The notes beneath the pieces are model-generated. The model saw only the letters and a list, made by a program, of their open reading frames with translations, was not told where the DNA came from and searched no databases. The position numbers and the translations under genes are program-made. This document shows, in pieces, positions 1 through 9,866 of a stretch of 64,000 bases of DNA. The DNA is taken from NCBI GenBank assembly GCA_021851335.1, contig JAJZEA010000013.1, positions 1-64,000 on the forward strand, in the 5' to 3' direction. Each line of letters opens with the position of its first letter. The first letter of the stretch is position 1. The stretch is from Acidobacteriota bacterium (GTDB lineage: Bacteria > Acidobacteriota > Terriglobia > Terriglobales > Acidobacteriaceae).

Positions 1-493
1 TTTCGGCGGCATGCGCCTGCACGCTGGCACCCTTCAACTCGCCGAGATAGACGACCTTGCCACGGACGCCACCCTCAGGCGTGGACGGACTCCAGCCTTC
101 GCTTTCCAGATGGAGGCGCTGCTCATGCGGAGCAATCATGCGCGCTGAGGCCAGATTTTCCGGCTCCCAGGTGGCGGGAATCGTCCAGCCTTCCTTGTGA
201 ACGTTGCTCAGGCCGAGACGCTTGAACTCGGTCACAGCCCAATCTGTGGCTTTGACGTAGTTGGCCGAGCCGGTGAGGCGCGGCCCGATCTCGTCGGCTA
301 ATTCACGATCATACTCGTAAGCCTTCCCTGCCAGCATCATCTGTCCGCCAAGCCGGATCAGATCCGCATGAGCGGATGAGCTTAGCATAAGCGCAGAGTC
401 TGACCCTGATTTCGCAGGGGTTTGTGCAAGGGAGCCAAGAGCCAGAACTGGAAGCAGCGCGCTCACAAGAAGGATCGAAGTGGATTTTCGCAT
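1..493 (-). CDS. M28-type (Zn) peptidase, N-terminal part
   Basis: The gene is cut by the left window edge, leaving about 164 N-terminal residues. The ATG at 493 is preceded on the minus strand by AGGATGG about 8 nt upstream. Residues 1-22 form a signal peptide (MRKSTSILLVSALLPVLALG, then SLAQ). The segment ADEIGPRLTGSANYVKATDW at about residues 63-82 is the usual opening of exported M28 aminopeptidases. After it the chain runs into VRGKVVYLGELKGA, like the PA insert of this family. The metal-binding core lies outside the window, so catalytic residues cannot be checked. The assignment rests on my recognition of the N-terminal pattern. The upstream neighbour on the same strand is the small membrane protein at 578-1030, 84 nt away. 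Confidence 0.75.
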   Translation of the reverse strand, partial: MRKSTSILLVSALLPVLALGSLAQTPAKSGSDSALMLSSSAHADLIRLGGQMMLAGKAYEYDRELADEIGPRLTGSANYVKATDWAVTEFKRLGLSNVHKEGWTIPATWEPENLASARMIAPHEQRLHLESEGWSPSTPEGGVRGKVVYLGELKGASVQAHAAE

Positions 494-577
494 GCAGCCA
501 TCCTACGACAGAGGACAGGCCAACGGGCACAAAAATCTGCTGGCTCGCTTCGACGACTTCAACAGCAGACGATCGCT

Positions 578-1030
578 TCAGACGCGCCAGTGATCGGCAC
601 GCCAGTTCTGGATGCGCTGCTTGATCTGTTGGCGTGTGAGCTTCTTTTCGAGCGACTCGCGAACCAGCCCCGGAACCTCTTCGTCCGAGGCAAAGCGCAA
701 CCCGATCAACTGCTCTTCGGTCAGTTCATGAATGCGCTGTCGAAGCGGCTCCGGCAGCAGCATAGCCAGTCGCAGGCGCTCTTCCAGACGAATCACGCGA
801 TCCTGCACCTTGAGCGGATACATGCGCGCTTTGGTTGCAATCACGATCAATGCGACCGAGATAATCAGCATCCAGAGGCCGACCAAAAAGTCATGGTGAC
901 CGTGCAGGCTTTGCACAAAGGCCGTAATGCCGAGAATCAATCCAAAAAGTAGCAGACCCAACGCGACATAGTGAAACATCGGGTCGATGCTGGCATGGTT
1001 TTTCAGGTGTTGCGGTCGTGGTTCACTCAT
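578..1030 (-). CDS. DUF6526-like small membrane protein
   Basis: 150 residues. Two hydrophobic helices at about 18-40 (FHYVALGLLLFGLILGITAF) and 47-66 (FLVGLWMLIISVALIVIAT) form a hairpin. A soluble charged tail follows, with RLEERLRLAMLLPEPLRQRI and a Lys/Arg-rich end (LEKKLTRQQIKQRIQNW). The pattern resembles the uncharacterised DUF6526 family common in Acidobacteria (recognition, not searched). No enzymatic motif is visible. The ATG at 1030 has AGGAAG just upstream. A TAGAAT hexamer lies about 22 nt before the start on the minus strand and could be its -10 box. Function unknown. Confidence 0.7.
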   Translation of the reverse strand: MSEPRPQHLKNHASIDPMFHYVALGLLLFGLILGITAFVQSLHGHHDFLVGLWMLIISVALIVIATKARMYPLKVQDRVIRLEERLRLAMLLPEPLRQRIHELTEEQLIGLRFASDEEVPGLVRESLEKKLTRQQIKQRIQNWRADHWRV

Positions 1031-1139
1031 CTTCCTACACCAACCTTCACGGCTATTCTACGCTCAGGCTCCGCGGCTCAACCGGTGTCGTTACGGGATG
1101 CCCCACGCATCCGCCCAGCCCACGCTCTGGGCAAGGCGC

Positions 1140-2285
1140 TCACTGCGGCAGGGTGCTGGACAAATCCGCGGAGTCTTCCGCAGTATCCGGAGCCGAAGGC
1201 GAGGAGACACGAGCCGAGACGGCGACGGGGCGGGCTAGATGGGCTGGATGGGCTGGATTGCCGGGTACGTGAGATGCTGCCTGCACCGCAAGCACTCCAC
1301 GAACGGAAGCGTCATCGCCGGTTAGTGCCACGAGGTGCTGCGGGTCCAGTCGCGGAACCGTGTGTGGAAGGATGCGATCGCGCCCGGTGATCAGATAGTC
1401 GGCAAGCAGGCCGCCGGCGACGTAAGGGCTGAGGATAACGATAGGGACGACGTAGCCGGATTTGATGAGCGACTCGGCGACGCCATGATTTTTGTGACTG
1501 GGTTTGCGATATCCAGGAACCTGCGGAATCTGATAGAAGGCGAGATGAAGCTGCGGATGGCGGCGCGCGTAGACCACGAGCCGATGCGCAATGTGACGCG
1601 GCGTAGTGATGCCGGCATCCGGAAAGACGCTGCGGCGAAACTTGCGCGGGAAGTAAAGATTGAGCACGAAGCGGTCAAAGTCCGAGCAGTTGTTGGTGAG
1701 CAGATGGAAGTGGGAGACGTTGGCTCGATCGTTGAGCGCTCGGACCACAGCCTCATCCTGGGCGCGTGTGGTCTGAAAACTGAGGGCATAGATGCGGCGT
1801 TCGTAGGCAGCGCCCAGCAACTCGGTCCAGCCGCCGGAGAAGAATCCGCCGCGCTGGATGCCGTCGGTGAACTCGCCGAGAAAGCGTTCGCGATATTGGT
1901 TGCGAAGTCGAGCCACCATAGGAACACTGACGCGGGCTGGCACCTGAGAGGCGGAGTTGACCGAGTAGAGATAAGGAATGAGTGGCATCGCTACCCAGTC
2001 GTAATGGCCGATGCCCTCGTATCGGCTGAGCACCACGCCATTTTCGCCCGGCGCGCACATGCGCAGCTTGACGGGTGTCTCCGCGCAGACGTGGCTTAGG
2101 TAAAGCGCGGCATGGCCGGTGGGATTGAGGTGGCCGAAGACGCCGTATGGCTCTTCCAGAAGCAGAGCTGCCTGCGCCTGTGCCGGGACGGAGGAGCGCA
2201 GCACGAAGAACAGAAGCAAGACAAAGCAAAGAAAGCGAGCCACTGCGTACACTGGAACCGCGATGGGGAGGGTGTGTTTTGGCAT
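1140..2285 (-). CDS. Exported protein with cysteine-hydrolase-like (NlpC/DUF4105-type) motifs
   Basis: 381 residues with a signal peptide or anchor at about 12-38 (FLCFVLLLFFVL, then SSVPAQAQA). Two motifs recall papain-like NlpC/P60 or DUF4105 folds: GHAALYLSHVC near residue 57 and NNCSDFDRFVLNLYFP near residue 200. In those folds a His and an Asn-Cys pair form the active site. The order His-then-Cys would suit a circularly permuted fold, but this is inference. A hydrophobic stretch near residues 285-300 (YVVPIVILSPYVAGGLLADY) may be a second membrane segment. The C-terminal 70 residues are low complexity and include a PAH repeat encoded by three 9-bp units. No operon partner is evident. Function is not established. 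Confidence 0.6.
   Translation of the reverse strand: MPKHTLPIAVPVYAVARFLCFVLLLFFVLRSSVPAQAQAALLLEEPYGVFGHLNPTGHAALYLSHVCAETPVKLRMCAPGENGVVLSRYEGIGHYDWVAMPLIPYLYSVNSASQVPARVSVPMVARLRNQYRERFLGEFTDGIQRGGFFSGGWTELLGAAYERRIYALSFQTTRAQDEAVVRALNDRANVSHFHLLTNNCSDFDRFVLNLYFPRKFRRSVFPDAGITTPRHIAHRLVVYARRHPQLHLAFYQIPQVPGYRKPSHKNHGVAESLIKSGYVVPIVILSPYVAGGLLADYLITGRDRILPHTVPRLDPQHLVALTGDDASVRGVLAVQAASHVPGNPAHPAHLARPVAVSARVSSPSAPDTAEDSADLSSTLPQ
1232..1258. repeat. Three tandem 9-bp units inside a C-terminal coding region
   Basis: Units are GGGCTAGAT, GGGCTGGAT, GGGCTGGAT. On the minus strand they encode the low-complexity NPAHPAHLA segment near the C terminus of the 1140-2285 protein. This looks like slippage-derived expansion in a tolerant tail. 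Confidence 0.7.
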
Positions 2286-2574
2286 CAGCGTTCAGAATCC
2301 CGCATGGAGCTTGAGTCTTCGAGCAAAATAGAACTGCTTTTCGATTGGGATGCACGATTTCGAAACGAAGCTGCTTCAACGATTCAGATTTCCCACAAAG
2401 TATGGCAGAAAAGCCACAGTCGATTGGCTTTCCCACTCTGGTTGCTAGCGGGCGAGTGAGGAATCCATCGTGATATCGTTATCGGATTGGCCTGGAATTT
2501 GCCTGTGCCGCTTTGGGTTATAAGAATTTTGATTTTGAAATCCCGGTTCTGAAGTAACCCATCAGGAGAGATTC

Positions 2575-4140
2575 ATGAGGAGACTAATTGCCGCATCGCC
2601 TTCCACTCAGAAGCAACTTCGCCGCTCACTGCCACTGCCTGGCTTCATGGCTGCCGCATGGCTGGGGTTGGTTGCCGCATCGTTAGGCCTGTGCGCAGCG
2701 CAGGCTCAGGTTCGGCTGCCCCGCATCTTCAGCGACCATATGGTGGTGCAGCGCGAGATGCCTGTACATATCTGGGGCTGGGCGGCTCCGGCCGAGTCGG
2801 TCCGTGCGAGCTTTCGCGGGCAGACGGTCTCCACCACGGCCAGCGAACTGGGGCGCTGGAGCCTGTATTTGTCACCGGGCGTGGCGGGTGGGCCGTTTGA
2901 CCTGACGATTCAGGGATCAGCATCCGGGGAGGCGCCGCTGCATTTCACCGATGTGCTGGTGGGCGATCTCTGGCTGGCCAGCGGCCAGTCAAATATGGAA
3001 TTCGAGATGTACAAAGCCGCCACGGCGGCGACAGACCTGGCCGCTGCTTCCCTGCCCCGTGTGCGACTGCTGACCGTCAACAAGGTTGCCGCCGACTATG
3101 CGCAGCCAGACTTCAGCGGCACAGGCTGGGTTGCCTCCACGCCCGATTCCGCGCGCAACTTTTCGGCAGTGGCGTGGTACTTTGCGCGGGAGATTTCCGA
3201 GCGCGAGCATGTTCCGGTTGGCGTCATCGACTCGACCTGGGGCGGAACCGTCGCGGAGGCGTGGACACGGATGACAGCTCTTGGGCAGAATGCGGCGCTG
3301 GCTCCTGTCTTTGCCGTGCGCGGCCAGATGACCGATGACGAAGCGACGATGCAACTGGAGGACAAACTCCATGACCGCATGCGCGCCGAAGCCAAGGCAG
3401 CGGGCCAGCCGGAACCGCAGTTTCCGTGGCATCCGCAACTGAATATGTGGGCGCCGTCGATGCTGTGGAACGGCATGATCGCACCGCTGACTCCGTTTCC
3501 CATTCGCGGCGTGATCTGGTATCAGGGAGAAAGTAACAGTCCGCTGGCGCGCGCGCCGATCTATGCGCGACTGTTTCAAACGCTCATCACCGACTGGCGC
3601 GCGCAGTGGGGCGAGGGAGATTTTCCGTTTCTCTTTGTACAGATCGCCAACTTCAAATCGACGCCTGCCGAGGATTGGGCGACCATCCGACAGGCGCAAC
3701 TGGACGCCCTGACTCTGCGCAACACCGGCATGGCGGTCACCATCGATATCGGCAATCCGGACAATGTGCATCCGACAGACAAAGCGACGGTGGGCCACCG
3801 ACTGGCACTGGCAGCACGAAAGATCAGCTATGGCGAGCCGGTCGAGGACTCCGGCCCGATCTTTCGCCAGGCAACCACCGAAGACCACGCACTGCGGATA
3901 TGGTTTGACCACGCACAGGCTCTGCACACCGAGCACGGCGGACTGACCGGGTTTGAAGTGGCTGGCGCGGATGGGGTCTTTCATCCCGCACTCGCCACCA
4001 TCGATGGCGAAACCATCCTGCTGCAAAGCGCTGCGGTTCCTGCGCCGGTCAAGGCACGTTACGGCTGGTCCAACAGCCCGGAGTGTCATCTGTACAACGA
4101 GGCCGGGCTGCCTGCTTCGCCGTTCACCACGGAGCGATGA
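2575..4140 (+). CDS. Sialate O-acetylesterase family (SGNH hydrolase)
   Basis: 521 residues. Removes O-acetyl groups from glycans in the periplasm or outside the cell. The start is supported by AGGAGAG 5 nt before the ATG. N-terminal residues 1-45 hold a basic region and a hydrophobic signal (MAAAWLGLVAASLGLCAAQAQ). The nucleophile motif GQSNMEFE has its Ser at residue 138. GVIWYQGESN lies near residue 317 and NVHPTDK near residue 398, carrying the Asp/His region of the SGNH fold. Spacing and length match the SASA-domain esterases often found in polysaccharide-degrading Acidobacteria and Bacteroidetes. The next gene starts 29 nt downstream but has its own -10-like element. Confidence 0.9.
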   Translation: MRRLIAASPSTQKQLRRSLPLPGFMAAAWLGLVAASLGLCAAQAQVRLPRIFSDHMVVQREMPVHIWGWAAPAESVRASFRGQTVSTTASELGRWSLYLSPGVAGGPFDLTIQGSASGEAPLHFTDVLVGDLWLASGQSNMEFEMYKAATAATDLAAASLPRVRLLTVNKVAADYAQPDFSGTGWVASTPDSARNFSAVAWYFAREISEREHVPVGVIDSTWGGTVAEAWTRMTALGQNAALAPVFAVRGQMTDDEATMQLEDKLHDRMRAEAKAAGQPEPQFPWHPQLNMWAPSMLWNGMIAPLTPFPIRGVIWYQGESNSPLARAPIYARLFQTLITDWRAQWGEGDFPFLFVQIANFKSTPAEDWATIRQAQLDALTLRNTGMAVTIDIGNPDNVHPTDKATVGHRLALAARKISYGEPVEDSGPIFRQATTEDHALRIWFDHAQALHTEHGGLTGFEVAGADGVFHPALATIDGETILLQSAAVPAPVKARYGWSNSPECHLYNEAGLPASPFTTER

Positions 4141-4157
4141 GACACTCGCAGGGCTGG

Positions 4158-4163
4158 TATTCT
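4158..4163 (+). promoter_or_regulatory. Candidate leaderless -10 box (TATTCT)
   Basis: TATTCT ends 6 nt before the GTG at 4170, so transcription would begin at or near the start codon. There is no Shine-Dalgarno between them and no clear -35. Inference from position only. Confidence 0.4.
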
Positions 4164-4169
4164 ATAGGG

Positions 4170-4727
4170 GTGAATCGCCTTTACCCAAGCGCGGCCATCG
4201 CGGCCACGTTGACTCTTGGCTTCCTTGCTGCGGGCTGTCATCATGAGCCTGCAGCCCTGGCGCGCGTTGCTGCGTCCGCTTCCAACGCCGAGCAGCGTTC
4301 GGCGGCCAACTCCGCTCTCATCGAGCAGCAGCGCGCGCAACTGGCCGCGATTCCTCTGCCCACCAAGAGTCGCTATGTCGATGTTCATGAACCGGGCGCG
4401 TGGCAGAATCCGTTTCTGAGCGTGGATGCGAAGATGATTAATCTGCGCATCACGCAGGCCGATGCCAATCCAAGTTCGCTGGGCGCGGGCGGCCTGCTGC
4501 GTCCCGCTTCGGCACGCCGTCAGGAGTTGCAGATTCGTTTTCAGGATCTGCCCAGGGCGCTCATCGATCTGCCGACAAGCGCGTGGCCGTATGGTCGCGT
4601 CGTCGCCATCGAAGAGTATCCACTGGCGGACAAAGCCTCGCGTCCGGCGATCCGACGCGAGATGGAAACCACGATTCGCAAGCTCAGCGACCTTGGCATT
4701 GTCGTGGACGAGTGGCCAGACCGTTGA
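4170..4727 (+). CDS. Putative outer-membrane/periplasmic lipoprotein
   Basis: 185 residues from the GTG at 4170. I chose this start because it gives a proper lipoprotein signal: VNRLYPSAAIAATLTLGFLA, then lipobox LAAGC with the acylated Cys near residue 23. A longer open frame to 4083 exists but overlaps the esterase. The mature part has a coiled, Gln/Ala-rich stretch (EQRSAANSALIEQQRAQLAA) and then a compact domain containing FLSVDAKMINLRI and AWPYGRVVAIEEYP. I do not recognise the family. The TATTCT 6 nt before the GTG suggests a leaderless message. Ends ahead of the strong hairpin at 4763. Confidence 0.75.
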   Translation: MNRLYPSAAIAATLTLGFLAAGCHHEPAALARVAASASNAEQRSAANSALIEQQRAQLAAIPLPTKSRYVDVHEPGAWQNPFLSVDAKMINLRITQADANPSSLGAGGLLRPASARRQELQIRFQDLPRALIDLPTSAWPYGRVVAIEEYPLADKASRPAIRREMETTIRKLSDLGIVVDEWPDR

Positions 4728-4762
4728 GGCAAAATCCGATTTGTAGAAAGCCAGACAGAAAA

Positions 4763-4797
4763 CGAATCAGCCCCGCCATCCATGCGGGGCTGATTCG
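4763..4797. terminator. Bidirectional hairpin terminator between convergent genes
   Basis: Perfect 14-bp stem: CGAATCAGCCCCGC (4763-4776) and its complement (4784-4797) around a 7-nt loop. On the minus strand the stem is followed by TTTTCTG, fitting intrinsic termination of the aldehyde dehydrogenase gene. The plus-strand side lacks a long T run. Confidence 0.85.
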
Positions 4798-4836
4798 TAT
4801 GCCGACGAAAGCTCGACGGCACTGAGGCGGCAACCT

Positions 4837-6327
4837 CTACTCCGCGTTGTCGATCTGCGCGCGTTGCAGGCGGTCGCTGAAATCGACATAGACGCTCTTC
4901 CAGGTGGTGTAGAAATCCAACGCACCCAGTCCTTCGCGATGCCCGTTACCGGTCTTTTTGACGCCGCCGAAGGGAAGGTGAACCTCGGCTCCGATCGTCG
5001 GCGCGTTGATATAGGTAATGCCGGCTTCGAGGTCGCGGATTGCGGCAAAGGCACGATTGACGTCGCGCGAATAGAGCGAGGTGGAGAGGCCATATTCGAT
5101 CGAGTTGGCGATGGCAAATGCCTCTTCGAGCGTGTCAAACTCGATGAGCGCGACCACCGGGCCGAATACCTCTTCCCGCGCAATCCGCATCTCCGGCCTG
5201 ACCGCGCCAAAGATCGTTGGCGCGAAGAAGGTTCCATGCGCGTAATCGCCTTCAGTGAGCGCCTTGCCGCCGGTCAGCAGTTTGGCCCCCTCGGCCAGCG
5301 CAATGGCCACATACTCGGCGGAAGTAGCAATCTGCTGCTCGTTCACCTGCGGGCCAACTTCGACCCCGGCATGAAGACCGTTGCCCACCTTCAGTGCAGC
5401 CGCGCGCGCAACCAGTTTCTCCGTAAATTCAGCCGCGATCGACCGGTGCAGCAGGATGCGGCTGGTGGCCGTGCAGCGCTGTCCGGTGGTGCCAAAGGCT
5501 CCCCACAACGCGCCCTCAAGCGCCAGTTCCAGGTTGGCGTCTTCCATCACGATCATGGCGTTTTTGCCGCCCATTTCAAGCGAGACCGGCTTGAAGGTCG
5601 CCGCTGCCCGCTGCGCCACCATCGCGCCGACGGCGCTTGATCCGGTGAAGCTGATCGCGCGCACATCCGGATGCTCGACCAGCGGCGCGCCAGCCTCCGG
5701 CCCAAAGCCGCTGACGATATTCACCACGCCCGGTGGCAAGCCCGCATCCATGAGCGTCTGCACCAGGTTATAGGTGGAGAGCGGAGTATCTTCGGCCGGC
5801 TTGATGACGCAGGTGTTGCCGGCGACGAGCGCAGGAAACAGCTTCCACGACGGAATGGCCATGGGGAAATTCCACGGCGCAATCATGCCGATGACCCCGA
5901 CCGGCATGCGCACGGACATGGCGAATTTGTTAGCCAGCTCAGAAGGCGTTGTCTGGCCAAAAAGCCGACGACCTTCGCCGGCCACATAGTAGGCTTCGTC
6001 GATGGCCTCCTGTACGTCGCCGCGCGTCTCAGCCAGCACCTTGCCCATCTCGCGCGTCATCTGCTGCGCATATTGCTCCTTGCGCTCGGCGAGCAGTTGT
6101 CCGGTGCGATAGAGAATCTCCGCGCGCTTGGGCGCAGGCACCAGACGCCAGGTGGCAAAAGCTTTCCTGGCCGCGGCCACAGCCAGCTCGACATCTTCAG
6201 CATTGGATGCTGGAAACTCGCCCACAACATCGCGATGGTCGGCCGGATTCACATTCTGAAATGTTTTTCCACTGCGCGGCGCGATCCACTCGCCGCCAAT
6301 CAGGTTCTGATAGGTCTTCGTACTCAC
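4837..6327 (-). CDS. NAD(P)-dependent aldehyde dehydrogenase
   Basis: 496 residues, full length for the ALDH superfamily. Oxidises an aldehyde, probably a semialdehyde, to the acid in the cytosol. Visible features: PWNFP with Asn153 (oxyanion hole), [10 protein letters not shown] (cofactor site), FTGSSAVG (Rossmann turn), LEMGGKN with general base Glu251, and TGQRCTA with nucleophile Cys285. The overall pattern resembles succinate, alpha-ketoglutarate or aminoadipate semialdehyde dehydrogenases. The substrate cannot be fixed from sequence and there is no pathway neighbour. Transcribed away from lon; its 3' end abuts the hairpin at 4763-4797. Confidence 0.93.
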   Translation of the reverse strand: MSTKTYQNLIGGEWIAPRSGKTFQNVNPADHRDVVGEFPASNAEDVELAVAAARKAFATWRLVPAPKRAEILYRTGQLLAERKEQYAQQMTREMGKVLAETRGDVQEAIDEAYYVAGEGRRLFGQTTPSELANKFAMSVRMPVGVIGMIAPWNFPMAIPSWKLFPALVAGNTCVIKPAEDTPLSTYNLVQTLMDAGLPPGVVNIVSGFGPEAGAPLVEHPDVRAISFTGSSAVGAMVAQRAAATFKPVSLEMGGKNAMIVMEDANLELALEGALWGAFGTTGQRCTATSRILLHRSIAAEFTEKLVARAAALKVGNGLHAGVEVGPQVNEQQIATSAEYVAIALAEGAKLLTGGKALTEGDYAHGTFFAPTIFGAVRPEMRIAREEVFGPVVALIEFDTLEEAFAIANSIEYGLSTSLYSRDVNRAFAAIRDLEAGITYINAPTIGAEVHLPFGGVKKTGNGHREGLGALDFYTTWKSVYVDFSDRLQRAQIDNAE

Positions 6328-6616
6328 TGTTCCCCGCTTTCGCTGTTACCCCTCGACCTTTCAGGATAAATCATCCCTGCTCCTCACCCATGCTGGGGCA
6401 GCTTCATCCGAGGCGCGTCGTCGGATGCGCGCACATTCCCTCAGCAATCGCTCATTCCCACGCTGCAACCCATGAGCTTGCTCTCATCGAAATCTCCACA
6501 CCACAACCCCAGAGGAAAATCGCAGCAGGATTTACAATCGTTCTACGAGCCAGAGGAGAGGATGCGACCGTACGCCGCTTCCTGCATCCAACACTCACAA
6601 AGGGGTGAATAACACT

Positions 6617-9028
6617 ATGTCTACATCGGCACGCGAAAAAAACGAACAGCGCAAGCTTCCCATGATGCCGATCCGCGACATGGTCATCTTTCCATTCATG
6701 GTGACGCCGTTTGTGGTGGGCCGCGAATCGAGCGTGCGAGCGCTGGAAGAAGCTCTGAGCGGCGATCGCAAAATCTTTCTGGCCACGCAGCACGACGCCG
6801 GCGTCGATGAGCCTTCGGCGAAGGATATCTATCAGGTTGGCACCATCTGCAACATCGTGCAAAGCGTGCGGATGCCGGATGGAAATATCAAGGTGCTGGT
6901 CGAGGGCATCGAGCGTGCTAAGGCCACGGAGATTGTGGATACCGACGGATTCTTTGTGGCTACGTTGCGCCGTTCGCGCGCCGCGGCTGAGGTGACTCCG
7001 GCGGTCGAGCAACTGATGCAGCGCGTAACCACGCTGTTTGAGAGCTACGTCAAGCTCCAGCAATCGTTGAATTACGAGACCATGATCGCCGGTGTGCGGC
7101 TCGATGATCCAACCAAGCTGAGCGACGTGATTGCAGCCAATCTTCAGCTTGGCATCGAGGAAAAACAGGAGTTGCTCGGCATCTTCGATCCGATTGCGCG
7201 GCTGAGCCGCGTCGCGGACATTCTGGATGTGGAGATCGAAAAACTTGATCTCGATCGCACCGTGCAGTCGCGCGTGAAGCGACAGATGGAGCGCGCGCAG
7301 AAAGAGTACTACCTCAACGAAAAGATCAAGGCGATTCAGAAGGAACTGGGGCGCGGCGAGAAGAGCGAATTTGACGAACTGCGCAAGAAGATTGAAGCCG
7401 CCGGCATGCCCAAGGACGTGATGGAAAAGGCCATGCAGGAGCTGAAGAAGCTGGAAGCGATGCCTCCCATGTCGGCCGAATCTACCGTCAGCCGCAATTA
7501 CCTGGACTGGCTGCTGGCCGTGCCGTGGAAGAAGCGCACCCGTGAGACGCGCTCGGTCGATCAGGCGGAAAAGGTGCTCAACGAGGATCACTATGGACTG
7601 GAAAAGGTCAAGGAGCGAATCCTGGAGTTTCTGGCTGTCCGTCAGCTTGTGAAAAATCCGAAAGGCTCGATCCTCTGCTTTGCCGGACCTCCGGGCGTCG
7701 GCAAAACCTCGCTGGGCATGTCGATTGCGAAGGCGACTGGACGCAAGTTTGTGCGGCTTTCCCTGGGCGGCGTGCGCGACGAGGCGGAGATTCGCGGCCA
7801 TCGACGCACGTACATCGGAGCGCTGCCGGGGCAGATTATCCAGTCCATGAAAAAAGCCGGAACGCGCAATCCTGTCTTCCTGCTGGATGAGGTGGACAAG
7901 ATGGCCTCGGACTTCCGCGGCGACCCGGCCTCAGCACTGCTGGAGGTGCTGGACCCGGAGCAGAACACGACCTTTCAGGATCACTATCTCGATGTCGATT
8001 ACGACCTCTCCGACGTGCTGTTTGTAGCAACAGCCAACGTTCTCCACACGATCCCCGCGCCACTTCAGGATCGCATGGAGATTCTGCGGCTGCATGGCTA
8101 CACCGAGGTGGAGAAGCTGGAGATTGCGCGGAATTATCTGCTGAAAAAGCAGCGCGAAGCCACCGGCCTGACGCTGAAAAACATCGTCTTCCAGGATGAC
8201 GCCATCCTCGCCATCATCCGCGCGTATACTCGCGAAGCGGGAGTGCGCAATCTGGAGCGTGAGATCGGCAACGTTTGCAGAAAAGTCGCGCGGCGTGTGG
8301 TGAAAAATGGTCCCAAACACAAGGAGACGATCACGGCAGACAATCTCGCCGAGTTCCTCGGCGTGGCCAAATTCCGCGACTCCGAGGTGCATGAGCGCAA
8401 CGAAGTCGGGTTGGTGACGGGTCTGGCCTGGACGGAGGTCGGCGGCAGCATTCTCTCGACTGAGGTGCAGGTGCTCGACGGCAAGGGCAAGCTCACGATC
8501 ACCGGCCAGCTTGGCGACGTCATGCAGGAGTCGGCGCAGGCCGCGCTCAGCTACATTCGCGGCAAGGCCGCGGCGCTGGGCCTCTCGCGCGAGTTCTATC
8601 GCAACCTCGATCTGCACCTGCACGTTCCCGAGGGCGCCATCCCCAAGGACGGACCCTCGGCCGGCATCACCATGGCCACAGCGCTGGCCAGCGCGCTCTC
8701 CGGCATTGCCGTGCGGCGCGACATTGCCATGACGGGCGAGATCACTCTGCGCGGCAAGGTGTTGCCGATTGGCGGACTCAAGGAGAAGCTGCTTGCAGCG
8801 CAGCGCGCCGGAATCTTCGAGGTCATCCTGCCGGCCGCCAACGAAAAGGACATTGCCGACCTGCCTGAGGCGCTGCGCAATGCGATGAAGCTGCACTTTG
8901 TGGATCAGATGGATGAGGTGTTGCGGATTGCGCTTGCGGCTCCGCTGCAACCGCTCGACGAATCCACCTCCATGCTGCCCATTCCTTCGCCTGCGGATCG
9001 AGGCGAGTCTCCGGCGGCGCGTCAGTAA
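6617..9028 (+). CDS. lon: ATP-dependent Lon protease
   Basis: 803 residues from the ATG at 6617, chosen because GGGGTGA sits 8-9 nt upstream. An in-frame GTG at 6605 would leave no room for that site. Cytosolic quality-control protease. Domain order: LAN substrate-binding domain (about 12-210), coiled-coil linker, AAA+ module with Walker [10 protein letters not shown] (about 356) and Walker B FLLDEVD (about 420), then the Ser-Lys protease domain. The catalytic Ser lies in KDGPSAG (about 681) and the Lys in [10 protein letters not shown] (about 724). All key residues are intact. The upstream 289 bp contains no recognisable CIRCE element. A weak TACAAT occurs at 6533. Confidence 0.97.
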   Translation: MSTSAREKNEQRKLPMMPIRDMVIFPFMVTPFVVGRESSVRALEEALSGDRKIFLATQHDAGVDEPSAKDIYQVGTICNIVQSVRMPDGNIKVLVEGIERAKATEIVDTDGFFVATLRRSRAAAEVTPAVEQLMQRVTTLFESYVKLQQSLNYETMIAGVRLDDPTKLSDVIAANLQLGIEEKQELLGIFDPIARLSRVADILDVEIEKLDLDRTVQSRVKRQMERAQKEYYLNEKIKAIQKELGRGEKSEFDELRKKIEAAGMPKDVMEKAMQELKKLEAMPPMSAESTVSRNYLDWLLAVPWKKRTRETRSVDQAEKVLNEDHYGLEKVKERILEFLAVRQLVKNPKGSILCFAGPPGVGKTSLGMSIAKATGRKFVRLSLGGVRDEAEIRGHRRTYIGALPGQIIQSMKKAGTRNPVFLLDEVDKMASDFRGDPASALLEVLDPEQNTTFQDHYLDVDYDLSDVLFVATANVLHTIPAPLQDRMEILRLHGYTEVEKLEIARNYLLKKQREATGLTLKNIVFQDDAILAIIRAYTREAGVRNLEREIGNVCRKVARRVVKNGPKHKETITADNLAEFLGVAKFRDSEVHERNEVGLVTGLAWTEVGGSILSTEVQVLDGKGKLTITGQLGDVMQESAQAALSYIRGKAAALGLSREFYRNLDLHLHVPEGAIPKDGPSAGITMATALASALSGIAVRRDIAMTGEITLRGKVLPIGGLKEKLLAAQRAGIFEVILPAANEKDIADLPEALRNAMKLHFVDQMDEVLRIALAAPLQPLDESTSMLPIPSPADRGESPAARQ

Positions 9029-9034
9029 GCCTCG

Positions 9035-9724
9035 ATGCTGCGCGCGCTGCTGATTACCTTTGCGATTCTGGCCGGCGCGCTCGGCGGCTATCTCTATTGG
9101 CTGCACCGGGCGCACGCCTACATCCAAGTGCGCTCGCTGACTGCGCCGCCGCCTCGGCGAGCCGCTGCGCCCAGCACGCGCATCCTCTTTGTTCCGGGCT
9201 GTGAACGCAGCTTTTTGGTCAAGGTCGGTGAGCTGGTGGAGCCGCAGATTACGCCCTCCTCGACACCGGAGACGCTGGCGCTGGCCACTCGCCTCTACGG
9301 CAAACCGACCCGCAAATCCCACTCGCTGATCTGGTCCCAGGACGCATTCACGCTCGCCGAACCAGCGGCAGACCGGCTGCTGCTGACGCTCGAAACCGGC
9401 CACGTGGTGCAGACTCTCGATGACATTGAACTTGGCATTGACTCCTTCAATGCCATTCGCGCCAAGATGCGTGACCGCAATCTGCCCGTCTCCGATGCGC
9501 TGGTGCATGGCCAACATACGTGGACCTATCAGCTCATGATTCCCTCTTCGTGCGGCTCTCGCTGGAGCAGCACCTACTCGCGCACGTTGCCAGAGACGCC
9601 GGATCTGGACGCGCAGATTCTGCCACCGGCAAACTCGCCGAATCCCGCTCCGCGCGCTGCGGCGTTTTTCAACAGGATTGCCTCGGAGTACACCCTGACA
9701 CGCGCGCAGTCGCAGCAGCGATAA
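9035..9724 (+). CDS. Membrane-anchored hypothetical protein
   Basis: 229 residues starting 6 nt after lon, so probably co-transcribed with it. A single N-terminal hydrophobic helix (LLITFAILAGALGGYLYWL, about 5-23) looks like a signal anchor. The remainder is soluble and outside the membrane, with no catalytic motif I recognise. Cysteines occur in FVPGCERSF and PSSCGSRW and could form a disulfide. The tail is Pro/Ala rich. Function unknown; the link to lon is positional only. Confidence 0.65.
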   Translation: MLRALLITFAILAGALGGYLYWLHRAHAYIQVRSLTAPPPRRAAAPSTRILFVPGCERSFLVKVGELVEPQITPSSTPETLALATRLYGKPTRKSHSLIWSQDAFTLAEPAADRLLLTLETGHVVQTLDDIELGIDSFNAIRAKMRDRNLPVSDALVHGQHTWTYQLMIPSSCGSRWSSTYSRTLPETPDLDAQILPPANSPNPAPRAAAFFNRIASEYTLTRAQSQQR

Positions 9725-9866
9725 GCGCAAGATCAAGCTGGCGGAGCAGGAAACCCGCTATGATCTAGGTTGGGCGCAGACACCGGCCACGGTGAGTGAC
9801 GAGCCGAAGATGGAACGTGAATCCGATGCAACATAAAATCAATCCGACGGAAAGTGAATCCAGCAT

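Noticed and set aside
6328-6616. CIRCE or sigma-32 promoter before lon
   Set aside because: No CIRCE inverted repeat and no good sigma-32 pair; only a weak TACAAT.
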